Assembly (NCBI RefSeq): GCF_052156635.1
Contig: NZ_JBQKUO010000002.1
Location: 434,001-498,000, forward strand
From: Nitrospina sp052156635
GTDB lineage: Bacteria > Nitrospinota > Nitrospinia > Nitrospinales > Nitrospinaceae
Direction: 5' to 3'
Length of the DNA stretch: 64,000 bases
Shown here: positions 35,267 to 43,906 of the stretch, in pieces
Layout of the letters: each line of letters begins with the position of its first letter
Numbering within the stretch: the stretch's first letter is position 1
The notes under the pieces: generated by a model
What the model was told of the DNA's origin: nothing
Database searches by the model: none
What the model saw: the letters and a program-made list of their open reading frames with translations, nothing else
Made by a program: the position numbers and the translations under genes

Positions 35267-36469
35267 ATGGACCAGCAAATCTTGAACGATGTCCTCCGCC
35301 AGGAGATCCGGGAGGGTAAGATCCCTCTCAGTCTGGGCAAAACCTGCCCGGTCGAGTGCACTTTCTGCTACGAAAAAGATCACAGCTACCGCCCCACCAT
35401 CGATGTGCCCCGCACCACGGAGCAACAGTGGCAGAATATCCTTGAAGAAATTAAAAGGATCCCGACACGCCCGGGCCATTCCTGGCTTCTGGGTGGCAAT
35501 GAATACATGGAATGGACGGACATCTTCCTGCATCCGCGGGTGATGGACTGGCTGGAAGAGTTCCTGGACACGACCGATAAAAGCGTCACGTTTTTTACGG
35601 TGGGTTTCGTCCAACCGGAACGCATCCATCGACTGGCCGAGCGTTATCCCGGCCGCATCAGTTTCGAATTGTCGGTCATCACCCTGGGCGAGTACCGTAA
35701 AAAGCTTCTGCCGCACGGCCCCACCGTGCGTCAGCTCATGAAAATTCTGGACGGGCCCGCCGTCACCTCCGCCAACTTTTATTCCTTCGGACCCAACACC
35801 ATGTCCGAAGACGCGAAGACCATTTCCCGCATCAACCCAGACTGCCTGTTGTGGATGGGATGCCTGACGCCGCTAAAGTACATCGACCGGGAAACGTCTG
35901 ACCTCATGCGTCAAGGGCGACGCTACCTGGCGGAAGAAAGCCGCAAAATCTATTATGCGGACCTTCCCAACACGCAAATGCTCCACACCGAGCCTTACAT
36001 ATCCACCTTTCTTGCGCGCAATAAAATTCTCAAAACCTTCGACGCCTGCGAAGTGGAGAAAAACGACCATGTGGTTGTTTCCGGGTGCGTGTACCGCATT
36101 CTCCAAACGTTTCGCCGGCACAGGGCGCGTTTCCTGTATGTGCCGAACGACACCCTGGGAGGCGACTCGGACTGTTCGACCCTGCTCACGTTCAGCGATA
36201 TTGCCAAACGGTTGACCCACGAGACCCGGGTTTATATTCCCAAGGTAATCATGGAGCATCCCTCGCGCGGGGAAAGGGACATCTCCGGCGTCACGTTCGA
36301 CGAATTCAAAAGCTGGTTTCCACGAACCCGGTTCCGGATTCTGCACAAGGTCAACACGCAGGTGTCCAACAAGAAACTGTACGAAAAGGGGTATCTGAAA
36401 AACTATGTGGAGGATTACCTGGGTAATCCTTTACATAAAAAGCTGGAGGCGGTTCCGCTTCCAAACTGA
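35267..36469 (+). CDS. radical SAM protein of unknown function
   Basis: A 400-residue protein with the radical SAM cluster motif at Cys27, Cys31 and Cys34 (CPVECTFC). The Gly-rich SAM region reads LLGGNEYMEW. In the C-terminal half, VSGCVYRI and VPNDTLGGDSDC with the adjacent hydrophobic strands recall DUF512-type domains, but the PDZ domain usual there is absent, so this is weak. ATG 35267 follows AGGGAAG; a TTG two codons before is less likely. The reaction and substrate are unknown. Confidence 0.8.
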   Translation: MDQQILNDVLRQEIREGKIPLSLGKTCPVECTFCYEKDHSYRPTIDVPRTTEQQWQNILEEIKRIPTRPGHSWLLGGNEYMEWTDIFLHPRVMDWLEEFLDTTDKSVTFFTVGFVQPERIHRLAERYPGRISFELSVITLGEYRKKLLPHGPTVRQLMKILDGPAVTSANFYSFGPNTMSEDAKTISRINPDCLLWMGCLTPLKYIDRETSDLMRQGRRYLAEESRKIYYADLPNTQMLHTEPYISTFLARNKILKTFDACEVEKNDHVVVSGCVYRILQTFRRHRARFLYVPNDTLGGDSDCSTLLTFSDIAKRLTHETRVYIPKVIMEHPSRGERDISGVTFDEFKSWFPRTRFRILHKVNTQVSNKKLYEKGYLKNYVEDYLGNPLHKKLEAVPLPN

Positions 36470-36553
36470 AGTTTGTTGGGGCCCAATGGGGGCATTGGGT
36501 AAACAGGGAGGCTTCCCGTTTCTTGCGGGAAGTGGTTACAGGGGGAATGAAAG

Positions 36554-36748
36554 ATGGAGTATCTGCTGAAAGTGGTTTTTGTCGACAACAGTGAACTGGT
36601 GCTGGAAGACACGCAAAAGCATTTTGTCAGTGATGACCTGGAAGTGCTGGAAATCACCACCACCCACGAGGTGCTGATCGTGCCCATGCGCCAGATCAAG
36701 TATGTATCCTGCGACGCGACGATATTTAAAGAAGCGGTGCGGGGTTGA
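36554..36748 (+). CDS. 64-residue hypothetical protein
   Basis: A small, acidic, beta-rich protein (LLKVVFVDNSELVLEDTQKH and TTTHEVLIVPMRQIKYVSC) with no membrane segment. The ribosome binding site AGGGGGAATG is close. It follows the radical SAM gene after 84 nt. It does not look like a RiPP precursor: there is no leader-core boundary and no Cys/Ser/Thr-rich core. The single cysteine, near residue 53, has no obvious partner. The function is unknown. Confidence 0.6.
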   Translation: MEYLLKVVFVDNSELVLEDTQKHFVSDDLEVLEITTTHEVLIVPMRQIKYVSCDATIFKEAVRG

Positions 36749-36757
36749 AGGGACTGC

Positions 36758-36774
36758 GCTCCGGAATCCGGAGC
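36758..36774. terminator. palindromic hairpin between convergent genes
   Basis: GCTCCGG-AAT-CCGGAGC is a perfect 7-bp stem, located between the stops of the 36554 and 36785 genes. No clear T run follows on either strand, so it may act as a Rho-aided or 3'-end stability element. Confidence 0.4.
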
Positions 36775-36784
36775 GGAGCCTTCA

Positions 36785-37186
36785 TTACATTTTAAGGCGG
36801 ATTTTTTTCAGCCAGCTTTTCTCATCGAAGCGGTGCATGGCGTATTCCAGGTAACGGAGTTCCGTGTCCGTCAGTCGGCGTCCGTCCACCTGCGGCTGTG
36901 CAGGCGGGGTGGTGGCCTCGCCGTGGTTCGGGTCCGGCTTTTCCCCCACGCCTTCCATGCTTCCCGGAAACCGGCCGGCGGCCGATCCCGGAGAACTGGA
37001 GTGGATGTATTCGTCCAGCTCCTCCAGACTCAAAAACAGATTGAAGACCGACGACTCGTTGATGTATCCCTTGCCGCCGATTTCTTTCAGAATGCCGCGG
37101 ATTTCCTCGGAATTGACGATGGCGTTCATGATGGCCTGATTGAAACGCTCGTATACCTCGTCCAGATAAGAATCCTCGGTGTCCAT
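36785..37186 (-). CDS. hypothetical acidic protein behind a structured leader
   Basis: A 133-residue soluble protein: a helical N-terminus (YLDEVYERFNQAIMNAIVNS), a Gly/Ser/Pro-rich middle (residues 68-98) and a basic C-terminus rich in Arg and Leu (LRYLEYAMHRFDEKSW). No motif is recognised. The GGAGGGG site ends 10 nt before the ATG. The leader holds an 11-bp inverted repeat that closes right ahead of this site, so translation is probably regulated. Confidence 0.55.
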   Translation of the reverse strand: MDTEDSYLDEVYERFNQAIMNAIVNSEEIRGILKEIGGKGYINESSVFNLFLSLEELDEYIHSSSPGSAAGRFPGSMEGVGEKPDPNHGEATTPPAQPQVDGRRLTDTELRYLEYAMHRFDEKSWLKKIRLKM

Positions 37187-37203
37187 AAAACGACCCCTCC
37201 TTC

Positions 37204-37294
37204 CTTTGCCCGATTGGCAGTCGGGTATTGCTATGTGATTGGCTGCCTTTCCAAAAGCAAGAGCTGTGCCACTCGGGCCTGTGATCGGGCAAAG
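37204..37294 (-). ncRNA. candidate structured 5' leader (riboswitch-like) of the 36785 gene
   Basis: CTTTGCCCGAT and ATCGGGCAAAG (37294-37284 and 37214-37204 on the minus strand) form a perfect 11-bp closing stem around 69 nt, and a GGAAGGAGGGG ribosome binding site follows the stem at once. Inside, GGCAG can pair with CTGCC and TTGCT with AGCAA, the two being mutually exclusive. No known riboswitch consensus was recognised. Confidence 0.4.
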
Positions 37295-37505
37295 TCTTTC
37301 AGGACCTTTTTTTGAAAGAGGTTATGGGGGTGTTCTGATTTGGGCCTGAGTTTGGGCAAAGCGTTGGGTGTCAAACAATCCCTCGGACAACGGCAAAATT
37401 GTCGGCCTCCCCCGGTAAATTTTGACAGGAACATGAGACCCCCTGCATGCACGGGCTGCATCCGGCGGGTACTCTCGAAGGAGCTTCATCTTACATGGGA
37501 GATTA

Positions 37506-37533
37506 TTGACTAATTGGGGGATAATGATAAGAT
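37506..37533 (+). promoter_or_regulatory. hemB promoter
   Basis: TTGACT (37506-37511) and TAAGAT (37528-37533) are separated by 16 nt. The expected start near 37540 gives a leader of about 48 nt. Confidence 0.55.
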
Positions 37534-37587
37534 CGTCTGCTTTTAAGGACCATTCTGTCACTGTTTTTATTTCAGGTTTCATCTGGC

Positions 37588-38562
37588 ATGCCGTTTCCCA
37601 TTCACAGACCCCGCCGGCTTCGTAAATCCGCCGCCATCCAGCGTATGGTACGCGAAACCGTGCTGACGCCGGACGACCTCATCCTGCCGTTGTTTGTGTG
37701 CGAGGGCAAAGGCGTGCGCACGCCCATCGGGTCCATGCCGGGCATTGACCGCCTGTCGATCGACCTGCTGGGGCAGGAAGTGAAGGAAGCACATTCCCTG
37801 GGCATTCCGGCGGTCATCCTGTTTGGCATTCCGGACCACAAGGACGCCCAGGGGACAGAGGCGTACAATCCTGACGGCGTGGTCCAGCGCGCCATCCGCG
37901 AAATCAAATCCAAAGTGCCGGAGATGGTGGTCGTCACCGACGTGTGCATCGACGAGTACACCGATCACGGCCATTGCGGACTGGTGGAAGGCGACGAGGT
38001 GGTCAACGATCCCACCCTGGAGTTGCTGGCCCGCATGTCTCTCACGCACGCCGACTGCGGCGCGGACATTGTGGCCCCGTCCGACATGATGGACGGGCGA
38101 GTGCAGGCCATCAGGAAGGCGTTGGACAAAAACAGCCACCAGAGCACGCTCATCATGTCGTATGCCGCCAAATACGCGTCGGCGTTTTACGGACCGTTCC
38201 GCGAGGCGGCGGATTCCGCGCCCCAGTTCGGCGACCGGCGGTCGTACCAGATGGACCCCGGCAACAGCGACGAAGCCCTGCGCGAAGTGGAGCAGGATAT
38301 CGAGGAAGGTGCGGACATCCTGATGGTCAAACCCGCATTGCCCTATCTGGACATCATCCGCCGCGTACGCGACACCTTTCCCGTACCCCTTGCTGCGTAC
38401 AATGTGAGCGGTGAGTATTCCATGCTGATGGCCGCCGCCGAAAAAGGGTGGGTCGATGGCGACCGGGTGATGCTGGAAGTCCTGCTCAGCATCAAGCGTG
38501 CAGGCGCCCAGATGATCCTCACGTACTCCGCCCTGCCTGCCGCCCGTCTCCTGAACGGTTGA
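37588..38562 (+). CDS. hemB: delta-aminolevulinic acid dehydratase (porphobilinogen synthase)
   Basis: A 324-residue enzyme that condenses two 5-aminolevulinate molecules to porphobilinogen in tetrapyrrole synthesis. The Schiff-base lysines are Lys195 (MSYAAKYAS) and Lys248 (ILMVKPALPYLD). The metal region reads DVCIDEYTDHGHCG: Cys120 and Cys130 are kept but the middle cysteine of the zinc set is Asp122. This mixes the Zn-type triple cysteine with the Mg-type aspartate, so the metal need is uncertain. It has its own promoter and no other heme gene beside it. Confidence 0.97.
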   Translation: MPFPIHRPRRLRKSAAIQRMVRETVLTPDDLILPLFVCEGKGVRTPIGSMPGIDRLSIDLLGQEVKEAHSLGIPAVILFGIPDHKDAQGTEAYNPDGVVQRAIREIKSKVPEMVVVTDVCIDEYTDHGHCGLVEGDEVVNDPTLELLARMSLTHADCGADIVAPSDMMDGRVQAIRKALDKNSHQSTLIMSYAAKYASAFYGPFREAADSAPQFGDRRSYQMDPGNSDEALREVEQDIEEGADILMVKPALPYLDIIRRVRDTFPVPLAAYNVSGEYSMLMAAAEKGWVDGDRVMLEVLLSIKRAGAQMILTYSALPAARLLNG

Positions 38563-38642
38563 ATTTCCCCTTTTTCCCCTACAGCCCTGTCACGGTCCCG
38601 GTCATCGGGAGGGTATGGGCTCCATTCCCTTAATTATCTGTT

Positions 38643-38671
38643 TTGATAAAACTTAGCGCAAAATATATAAT
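38643..38671 (+). promoter_or_regulatory. near-consensus promoter of the regulator-PBP cluster
   Basis: TTGATA (38643-38648) and TATAAT (38666-38671) are 17 nt apart. The start near 38678 leaves a 27-nt leader with AAAGGAG, which supports the start of the regulator at 38705. Confidence 0.75.
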
Positions 38672-38704
38672 GGGAGAGTGGGGCTGGAGAAAGGAGTTTT
38701 TATT

Positions 38705-39355
38705 ATGTCCATTCTGGCGCAAAACATGCGGACCATCCGCAAGGAACTGAAGTGCACGCAATCTGCGATGGCGGACATTCTGAAGGTGGGTTTTCGCACC
38801 TATGTCCGTTATGAAGCGGGAGAGCGCGATGCCCCGGTTTCCATCCTTGTGAAAATGGCGAGGCTCGGTAACGTTTCCCTTGAGCAGTTGCTGACGCAGA
38901 AAGTGGACCGGTTCAACATCACCCCGGTCGACCTGGAAACGTTCAACATGAATCCGCCGGTGGTCAAATCGGCGAACTTCCGCACCGGTCACATCGTGTT
39001 CAAAAAGCCCGCGCGCGAAACCCTGCTCACCATTGATGAGTCGGAGAAAAAAGTGCTGTCCCTGTTCCGCAAGATGTCCACGGATGAGCAGAACCGGTGC
39101 CTGAAAAACATCGAGAGTCAATTCAAACCGTCTGCCGCATCCACCAAGGCGGTGCGAACGGATGTGGTCAAGGCTCTTCCGGAAGCCCAGCTCCTGGCGG
39201 ACGAGCCGCAGTCGATGGTGAAAAAACCGCGTCTCAACCGCCCACGAAAGCGAGGTCGTCCGGGGCGCACCCGCGAGGACAAGAAACTCCTGCGGGAAAA
39301 GATCGACCGTCTGAAAAAGATCACCAAATCCGCTCCCAAAATCACCGTGAGATGA
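38705..39355 (+). CDS. XRE-type DNA-binding protein with AT-hook-like tail
   Basis: A 216-residue protein. Residues 1-65 form an XRE helix-turn-helix (AQNMRTIRKELKCTQSAMAD, then RTYVRYEAGERDAPV, and LVKMARLGNVSLEQLL). A linker with IDESEKKVLSLFRKMSTDEQ follows. The C-terminal third is very basic and contains RKRGRPGRT, close to the AT-hook core, then a charged helix. It probably binds DNA at two sites. The next three genes follow closely and could be in one operon, so it may regulate peptidoglycan synthesis genes. That is inference. Confidence 0.78.
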   Translation: MSILAQNMRTIRKELKCTQSAMADILKVGFRTYVRYEAGERDAPVSILVKMARLGNVSLEQLLTQKVDRFNITPVDLETFNMNPPVVKSANFRTGHIVFKKPARETLLTIDESEKKVLSLFRKMSTDEQNRCLKNIESQFKPSAASTKAVRTDVVKALPEAQLLADEPQSMVKKPRLNRPRKRGRPGRTREDKKLLREKIDRLKKITKSAPKITVR

Positions 39356-39359
39356 CCGT

Positions 39360-40253
39360 TTGAAAAATACGGGAATCAGGGAAAACCTCAACGTCGGCCT
39401 GTTTTTCTCTATTCTGGTGGTGCTGTGCTTCCTGGAAATCACCACCCACCTTTTTGAGAAAGCCGTTGGCTATTATTTGAAATGGGAAAACCACACGCGT
39501 CCCCAGCTCGGCAGGATATGGGAGCGTGACCGGGAAAACCTCGCCGCGCAGAAAAAAATCGAATCTCTCCTGTCCAGTTTGAATCTTCAGGAACGGTCTG
39601 CGGAATCGATCCAGTCGCTCAAGGAGTTGTTCGAAAAGCTGTCTCCCTCCAGCCCGCAGGTGGTGTCGCGCCACAAGTTCGTGCAGTTGTATTACGACTT
39701 TCCGGGGCAGTGGGCAAAGAACCTGATCCCGTCGTACGACCTCATCGAGATCGACGCGGATAAAAACTGGCAGAGGGTTCTGCTCACCCAGTTCGGTCCG
39801 TGGATCACCGTGAGCTTCATCGACAACCAGAACTACCCCATCCGCGAGGTTTTTCTTTCCTCGGACCAGTTGGTGGAAATCCAGAGCACACGCACCGTCC
39901 AGCGCGGTCAACTGGAGGACCTTGGCTTCCGTAGTGAGACCATCTTTACGTTGGCGGAGTTCCTTAAAATCTTCAAGACACTGGACCCGGTCACGCAAAA
40001 GGCGCTGTTTCCGGATCCGCAGTGGTTCCTGCGGCACAACTACCACATCCTGCGTGTGGGCCTGCAGGAAAATCCGGACTCCATGGGCGGCAGCGGATCG
40101 CCCATGTTCGGAATCGAGTACGAAACCGAATTTTTCACCGATGTGTTGCTGACTCCCATTCCCGGCGAAATCTCCAACAACCTGCTGTCCCAGTTTGAAA
40201 GGCCGGGCGCCGAGGGCGCCGTGGATCCTGAAACGTTCATGCAGGGTTTTTAA
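39360..40253 (+). CDS. hypothetical membrane-anchored protein
   Basis: A 297-residue protein with one N-terminal membrane helix (about residues 12-31) and a soluble, probably periplasmic, domain rich in aromatic and charged residues. No catalytic motif is recognised. The TTG start at 39360 has no strong ribosome binding site but lies 4 nt after the regulator stop. It is followed 18 nt later by a class A PBP, so a role in cell-wall assembly is likely from context only. Confidence 0.65.
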   Translation: MKNTGIRENLNVGLFFSILVVLCFLEITTHLFEKAVGYYLKWENHTRPQLGRIWERDRENLAAQKKIESLLSSLNLQERSAESIQSLKELFEKLSPSSPQVVSRHKFVQLYYDFPGQWAKNLIPSYDLIEIDADKNWQRVLLTQFGPWITVSFIDNQNYPIREVFLSSDQLVEIQSTRTVQRGQLEDLGFRSETIFTLAEFLKIFKTLDPVTQKALFPDPQWFLRHNYHILRVGLQENPDSMGGSGSPMFGIEYETEFFTDVLLTPIPGEISNNLLSQFERPGAEGAVDPETFMQGF

Positions 40254-40271
40254 ATCATTCGAGGCACCGTC

Positions 40272-42335
40272 TTGTTCCGACGCGCTCTGGAAAAAACCGT
40301 ATTCGTGCTGTACACCCTGCTCGTGCTGTTTGTGTGCGTGGCCGCCGGGGTGTACTGGAACATGCGCGACGACCTGCCACAGTTGCCGGACAGCCTGGAG
40401 AAAATCAACCTCAGCCTGCCTACCGAAATCTATTCGGCCGACGGGGAGATCATCAAAGTCCTCGGCCAGCGCCACCCGGTGAACCTGGAAAACATCTCAC
40501 CCCTTTTTCTGAAAGCCATCATCGCCGTCGAGGACTCGCGGTTTTACCAGCACAGCGGACTCGATCACATCGGCCTCGCTCGCGCTCTATACGTGAACCT
40601 GCAACGCCGCGCCATCGTGCAGGGTGGCAGCACGCTCACCCAGCAGCTGGCGAAGAACCTGTTCTTTTCGTTCGAGCGCGACTGGGTGCGAAAGGTGAAG
40701 GAACTGCTGGTCGCGCTGCAGATGGAGACCACTTTCACTAAAGATGAAATCCTGGAAGCCTACTGCAACCAGGTGTACTTCGGCAGTGGGGCCTACGGCG
40801 TGGAGGAGGCGGCGCAGGAGTACTTCGCCAAACGCGCGCAGGACCTCAACCTCCTGCAGGCGGCCATGCTCGCGGGTCTGCCCAATTCGCCCAACAACGC
40901 CAACCCGTTCATCAATCCCGAACGTGCCATGCGCCGTACGCAGGCGGTGCTGGCCCGCATGGAGCGGGAAGGATACATCAGCCGTACCGACCGCGAGCAG
41001 GCCCTGCAAATGAACCTCGGCCTCGTCAATCCGCGCATCGAATCGAACCCCAACCAGTACTTTGTGCGGTTTGTCATCGACAAACTGGCGGAAGATTACG
41101 GCAAGGAGTTTGTGCATTATGGCGGGCTCAAAATCTACACCACGCTTGATACCCGCTTTCAGCAACTGGCGCACCGCTCCGTGGAAACGCACCTCAAATA
41201 CCTGGAGAAGCGGGAACTGAAATCCGGCCTGAAGGACCCGCTGCAGGCCGCTTTGGTGATGCTCGACAACCGCACCGGTGCCATCCGCGCCCTGTTGGGG
41301 GGGCGCAATTATTCGGAGAGCCAGTTCAACCGTGCCGTGTCCAACAACCGCATGCCCGGCTCCGCCTTCAAACCCATCGTGTACATGGCGGCGTTTGAGA
41401 AGCTGGGTTACCACCCGGCGACGGTGGTGGAGGACGAACCCACCCGGTTCCCCATTCCCGGAAGCGAACCGTGGGAACCCAGCAACTTCGGCAACAAGTA
41501 CATGGGCCCGGTCATCCTCAAAAAAGCGTTGATGAATTCGCTCAACACCGTCTCCGCGAAACTGGTGTACAACCTCACCCCGCGCCGGGTCATCCAAACG
41601 GCCAGGCAGTTCGGCATCACCAGTCCGCTGGGTGACAACCTGTCCCTGGCGCTCGGCACCTCCGGCGTGTCGCCTCTGGAAATGGCCGCGGCTTACAGCG
41701 TCATCGCCAACCAGGGGATACTCAATGAACCGTACTTCGTTCAACGCATTGAGGACTTCCGCGGCAACGTGCTGTACCAGCATTTTTTTCACGGCGTGCA
41801 ACGGTTCTCGTCGAAAACCGTCTATCCGCTTCTCAACATGATGCAGGGCGTCATGGACGAAGGCACCGGGCGTGTGGTGCGGCAGTTGGGATTCCACCAC
41901 CCCTCCGGCGGCAAGACCGGCACCACCAACGATTACAAGGACGCGTGGTTCATCGGATTCACCAAGGAATACGCGGCGAGTGTGTGGGTGGGTTACGATA
42001 ACAACCAGCCGGTGATCGATAAAAACGGCAACGGGCTGACCGGGTCGCGCGGCGCCGCCCCCATCTGGGCGTACTTCATGGACAAGGCGCTGGAAGGCAA
42101 GGGGCGGGTGAACTTTCCCAAGCCGGAAGGCATCCAGTTCCAGAGAGTCGATACGAAGACCGGATACCTGCCGGACCTCATGACGATGGAGAAAATGGAA
42201 ATCGCGGTCAAGGAAGAGCTCAACTTGGAAAAACCGCTGACGCCGGAGGCCGAGGTGATCCCGCCGGTACCGCCGGACAGGGAGGTGACCACCGTTCCCG
42301 CTCCCATGGAGGACGATGCTCTACCAAAGCTTTAA
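40272..42335 (+). CDS. class A penicillin-binding protein (PBP1A type)
   Basis: A 687-residue bifunctional peptidoglycan synthase anchored by a helix at residues 8-28. The transglycosylase (residues 60-230) has the catalytic Glu87 in VEDSRFY and the QGGSTLTQQLAKNL motif. The transpeptidase has Ser364-Ala-Phe-Lys367, Ser423-Leu-Asn425 and Lys548-Thr-Gly550. The C-terminal tail is Pro/Glu-rich. The start is TTG with GAGG upstream. A second class A PBP is encoded at 52202. The last 20 nt overlap the SPOR gene. Confidence 0.95.
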   Translation: MFRRALEKTVFVLYTLLVLFVCVAAGVYWNMRDDLPQLPDSLEKINLSLPTEIYSADGEIIKVLGQRHPVNLENISPLFLKAIIAVEDSRFYQHSGLDHIGLARALYVNLQRRAIVQGGSTLTQQLAKNLFFSFERDWVRKVKELLVALQMETTFTKDEILEAYCNQVYFGSGAYGVEEAAQEYFAKRAQDLNLLQAAMLAGLPNSPNNANPFINPERAMRRTQAVLARMEREGYISRTDREQALQMNLGLVNPRIESNPNQYFVRFVIDKLAEDYGKEFVHYGGLKIYTTLDTRFQQLAHRSVETHLKYLEKRELKSGLKDPLQAALVMLDNRTGAIRALLGGRNYSESQFNRAVSNNRMPGSAFKPIVYMAAFEKLGYHPATVVEDEPTRFPIPGSEPWEPSNFGNKYMGPVILKKALMNSLNTVSAKLVYNLTPRRVIQTARQFGITSPLGDNLSLALGTSGVSPLEMAAAYSVIANQGILNEPYFVQRIEDFRGNVLYQHFFHGVQRFSSKTVYPLLNMMQGVMDEGTGRVVRQLGFHHPSGGKTGTTNDYKDAWFIGFTKEYAASVWVGYDNNQPVIDKNGNGLTGSRGAAPIWAYFMDKALEGKGRVNFPKPEGIQFQRVDTKTGYLPDLMTMEKMEIAVKEELNLEKPLTPEAEVIPPVPPDREVTTVPAPMEDDALPKL

Positions 42336-43875
42336 ATACTATTTTGTGCGCCTCGGCGTCTCGTTTTTCCTGATGATGACGGCGGGCTTCGCCGCGCTGT
42401 TTTTCATCCACGAAATCGCCCTGTCCGGCCTCACTTTCGACGACCGCCCCATCAAGTGGGGCGTGGTGGTGATCTCCCTGTTCTTCGGTTTTCTGGTGTT
42501 CGGCATGTTCGGCGAACACCGCTTCATGAAGGCGCTCGACGGCCTCAAATGGATCGACCTCCAGAGACCGATGAAGGAAGTGGTGCCGAAGTTCGAAGCG
42601 CTCATGCGTTTCACCGAATCGTCTTACTTCCTGCCGGGCCACGGCCGCAGGTTGAAAGAAAAGGTTGTCCGTCAGTACGCGCAGTACCTGCTCAGCATTG
42701 GAGCGGAAGACCGGCAGGCCCTCAATATTTACCTCAAGGCGTTTCTGCAGGACCCGTCGGAGACGGCGTACCGGGACATGATCGTCTCCGTGCTGACTCA
42801 AAAAGGAAACCTCGAGCATGCGGAAATCGATCTCCTGCTTCTCATCCTGACCAAAGAAAGGTACGCGGACCGGGAGATTCTGAACTTCCTCGTTTCCATT
42901 TTTCTGCACCAGCAGACGTTCTCCAACAAGTCCGAACCGGTGTTCCTGCAGGCGCTGGAGAAAAATGCGCCGCAGTCGGATGAGATCATTGCTTTCCTCC
43001 TGCCCATTCTTTCCCAAAAGGAGCGGAAGGACCCGTATTCGGTGCAGTTTTACCTGAACGCGCTCGATCATGCGCAACCGGACCAGAGAACAGTGCTGGA
43101 GAATCTCATCGCCTCCAGCTTCTGCGAGGAACGGTTCCGCGTGGTGGACCCGGTCCTGCACCAGCGGTGCGAAGCGGTGTTCCAGCGGCTGGCCCCCGAC
43201 CGGCAGACGCAGTTGATGACCGCCGCCAACGAGCGTACATTGGCCGAGAAATGGAAACAGGTAAAACTGTTGCGCGGAGAGGACGTCCGTCAGGTCCAGC
43301 GAATGAACCGGGAAACCGGAGTGGAACGTTCCTTCGGTTCGGTCCTGTGGCAGAAACTGGGTGGTGTGACCGCCGCTGGACGTGAGGCCCTGCGGGCGTC
43401 GGTATTTAGATTGTTCGACGGCCTCAACTGGCTCGGCGGCCTGCCGCTGAAATACAAACTCAATGCCTTGTTTGTTTTGATAGGGGGTGTGGCCCTGGTC
43501 GTGTGGATGGGGCAGGGCGGGGGGCTTTCCGGAGAAACACCGAGGAATGAAGAAACGGCAAAACCGATCGCCGTGCCGCCGACCAATCAGGCCCAAAAGG
43601 GCGTTGCAAAAATACATTCCATCCAGGTCGCCGCTGTTAACCGGAAGGCCAACGCCGACGAGATCGTAGGGGCTCTCAAACGTAAGCAGGTGCAGGGCGT
43701 TTATGTGGTGAAAACGAAACGGAAATCAAACGGTTACTGGTACAAGGTGCGCATCGGCAAGTTCGGTTCGGTGGACGAGGCGCAAAAATACGCGCAAAAC
43801 CTCGTCGAACAAAATATAATCAGTAATTACTTCCTGGTCTCGCTGGGGACCGAAAACAAAGCCCCACGCGGTTGA
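42316..43875 (+). CDS. membrane protein with C-terminal SPOR domain
   Basis: A 519-residue protein: two N-terminal membrane helices (about residues 14-35 and 47-68), a long helical, TPR/HEAT-like cytoplasmic region, a third helix near residues 380-400, and a SPOR domain over the last 80 residues (IHSIQVAAVNRKANADEIVG, then GVYVVKTKR, KVRIGKFGSVDEAQKYA and LVSLG). SPOR domains bind denuded peptidoglycan at the septum. It overlaps the PBP gene by 20 nt and may link that enzyme to division sites. The middle region is not recognised. Confidence 0.8.
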   Translation: MLYQSFKYYFVRLGVSFFLMMTAGFAALFFIHEIALSGLTFDDRPIKWGVVVISLFFGFLVFGMFGEHRFMKALDGLKWIDLQRPMKEVVPKFEALMRFTESSYFLPGHGRRLKEKVVRQYAQYLLSIGAEDRQALNIYLKAFLQDPSETAYRDMIVSVLTQKGNLEHAEIDLLLLILTKERYADREILNFLVSIFLHQQTFSNKSEPVFLQALEKNAPQSDEIIAFLLPILSQKERKDPYSVQFYLNALDHAQPDQRTVLENLIASSFCEERFRVVDPVLHQRCEAVFQRLAPDRQTQLMTAANERTLAEKWKQVKLLRGEDVRQVQRMNRETGVERSFGSVLWQKLGGVTAAGREALRASVFRLFDGLNWLGGLPLKYKLNALFVLIGGVALVVWMGQGGGLSGETPRNEETAKPIAVPPTNQAQKGVAKIHSIQVAAVNRKANADEIVGALKRKQVQGVYVVKTKRKSNGYWYKVRIGKFGSVDEAQKYAQNLVEQNIISNYFLVSLGTENKAPRG

Positions 43876-43906
43876 ATCGGAATCATCTAAAACCTGTCCA
43901 AACCAC

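Larger units (their letters stand above)
37187..37587. other. 401-bp divergent region, 36785 gene / hemB
   Basis: Minus side: the riboswitch-like element at 37204-37294. Plus side: the hemB promoter at 37506-37533. GGGCAAAG or its complement occurs three times (37204, 37287, near 37345). Minus-strand open frames here lack ribosome binding sites and are not called. Confidence 0.5.

Noticed and set aside
36554..36748. RiPP precursor next to the radical SAM gene
   Set aside because: The 64-residue product looks like a small beta-rich protein, with no leader/core division or modifiable residue cluster.
37231..37582. Two short minus-strand frames between the 36785 gene and hemB
   Set aside because: They cover the riboswitch-like element and the hemB promoter and lack start signals.
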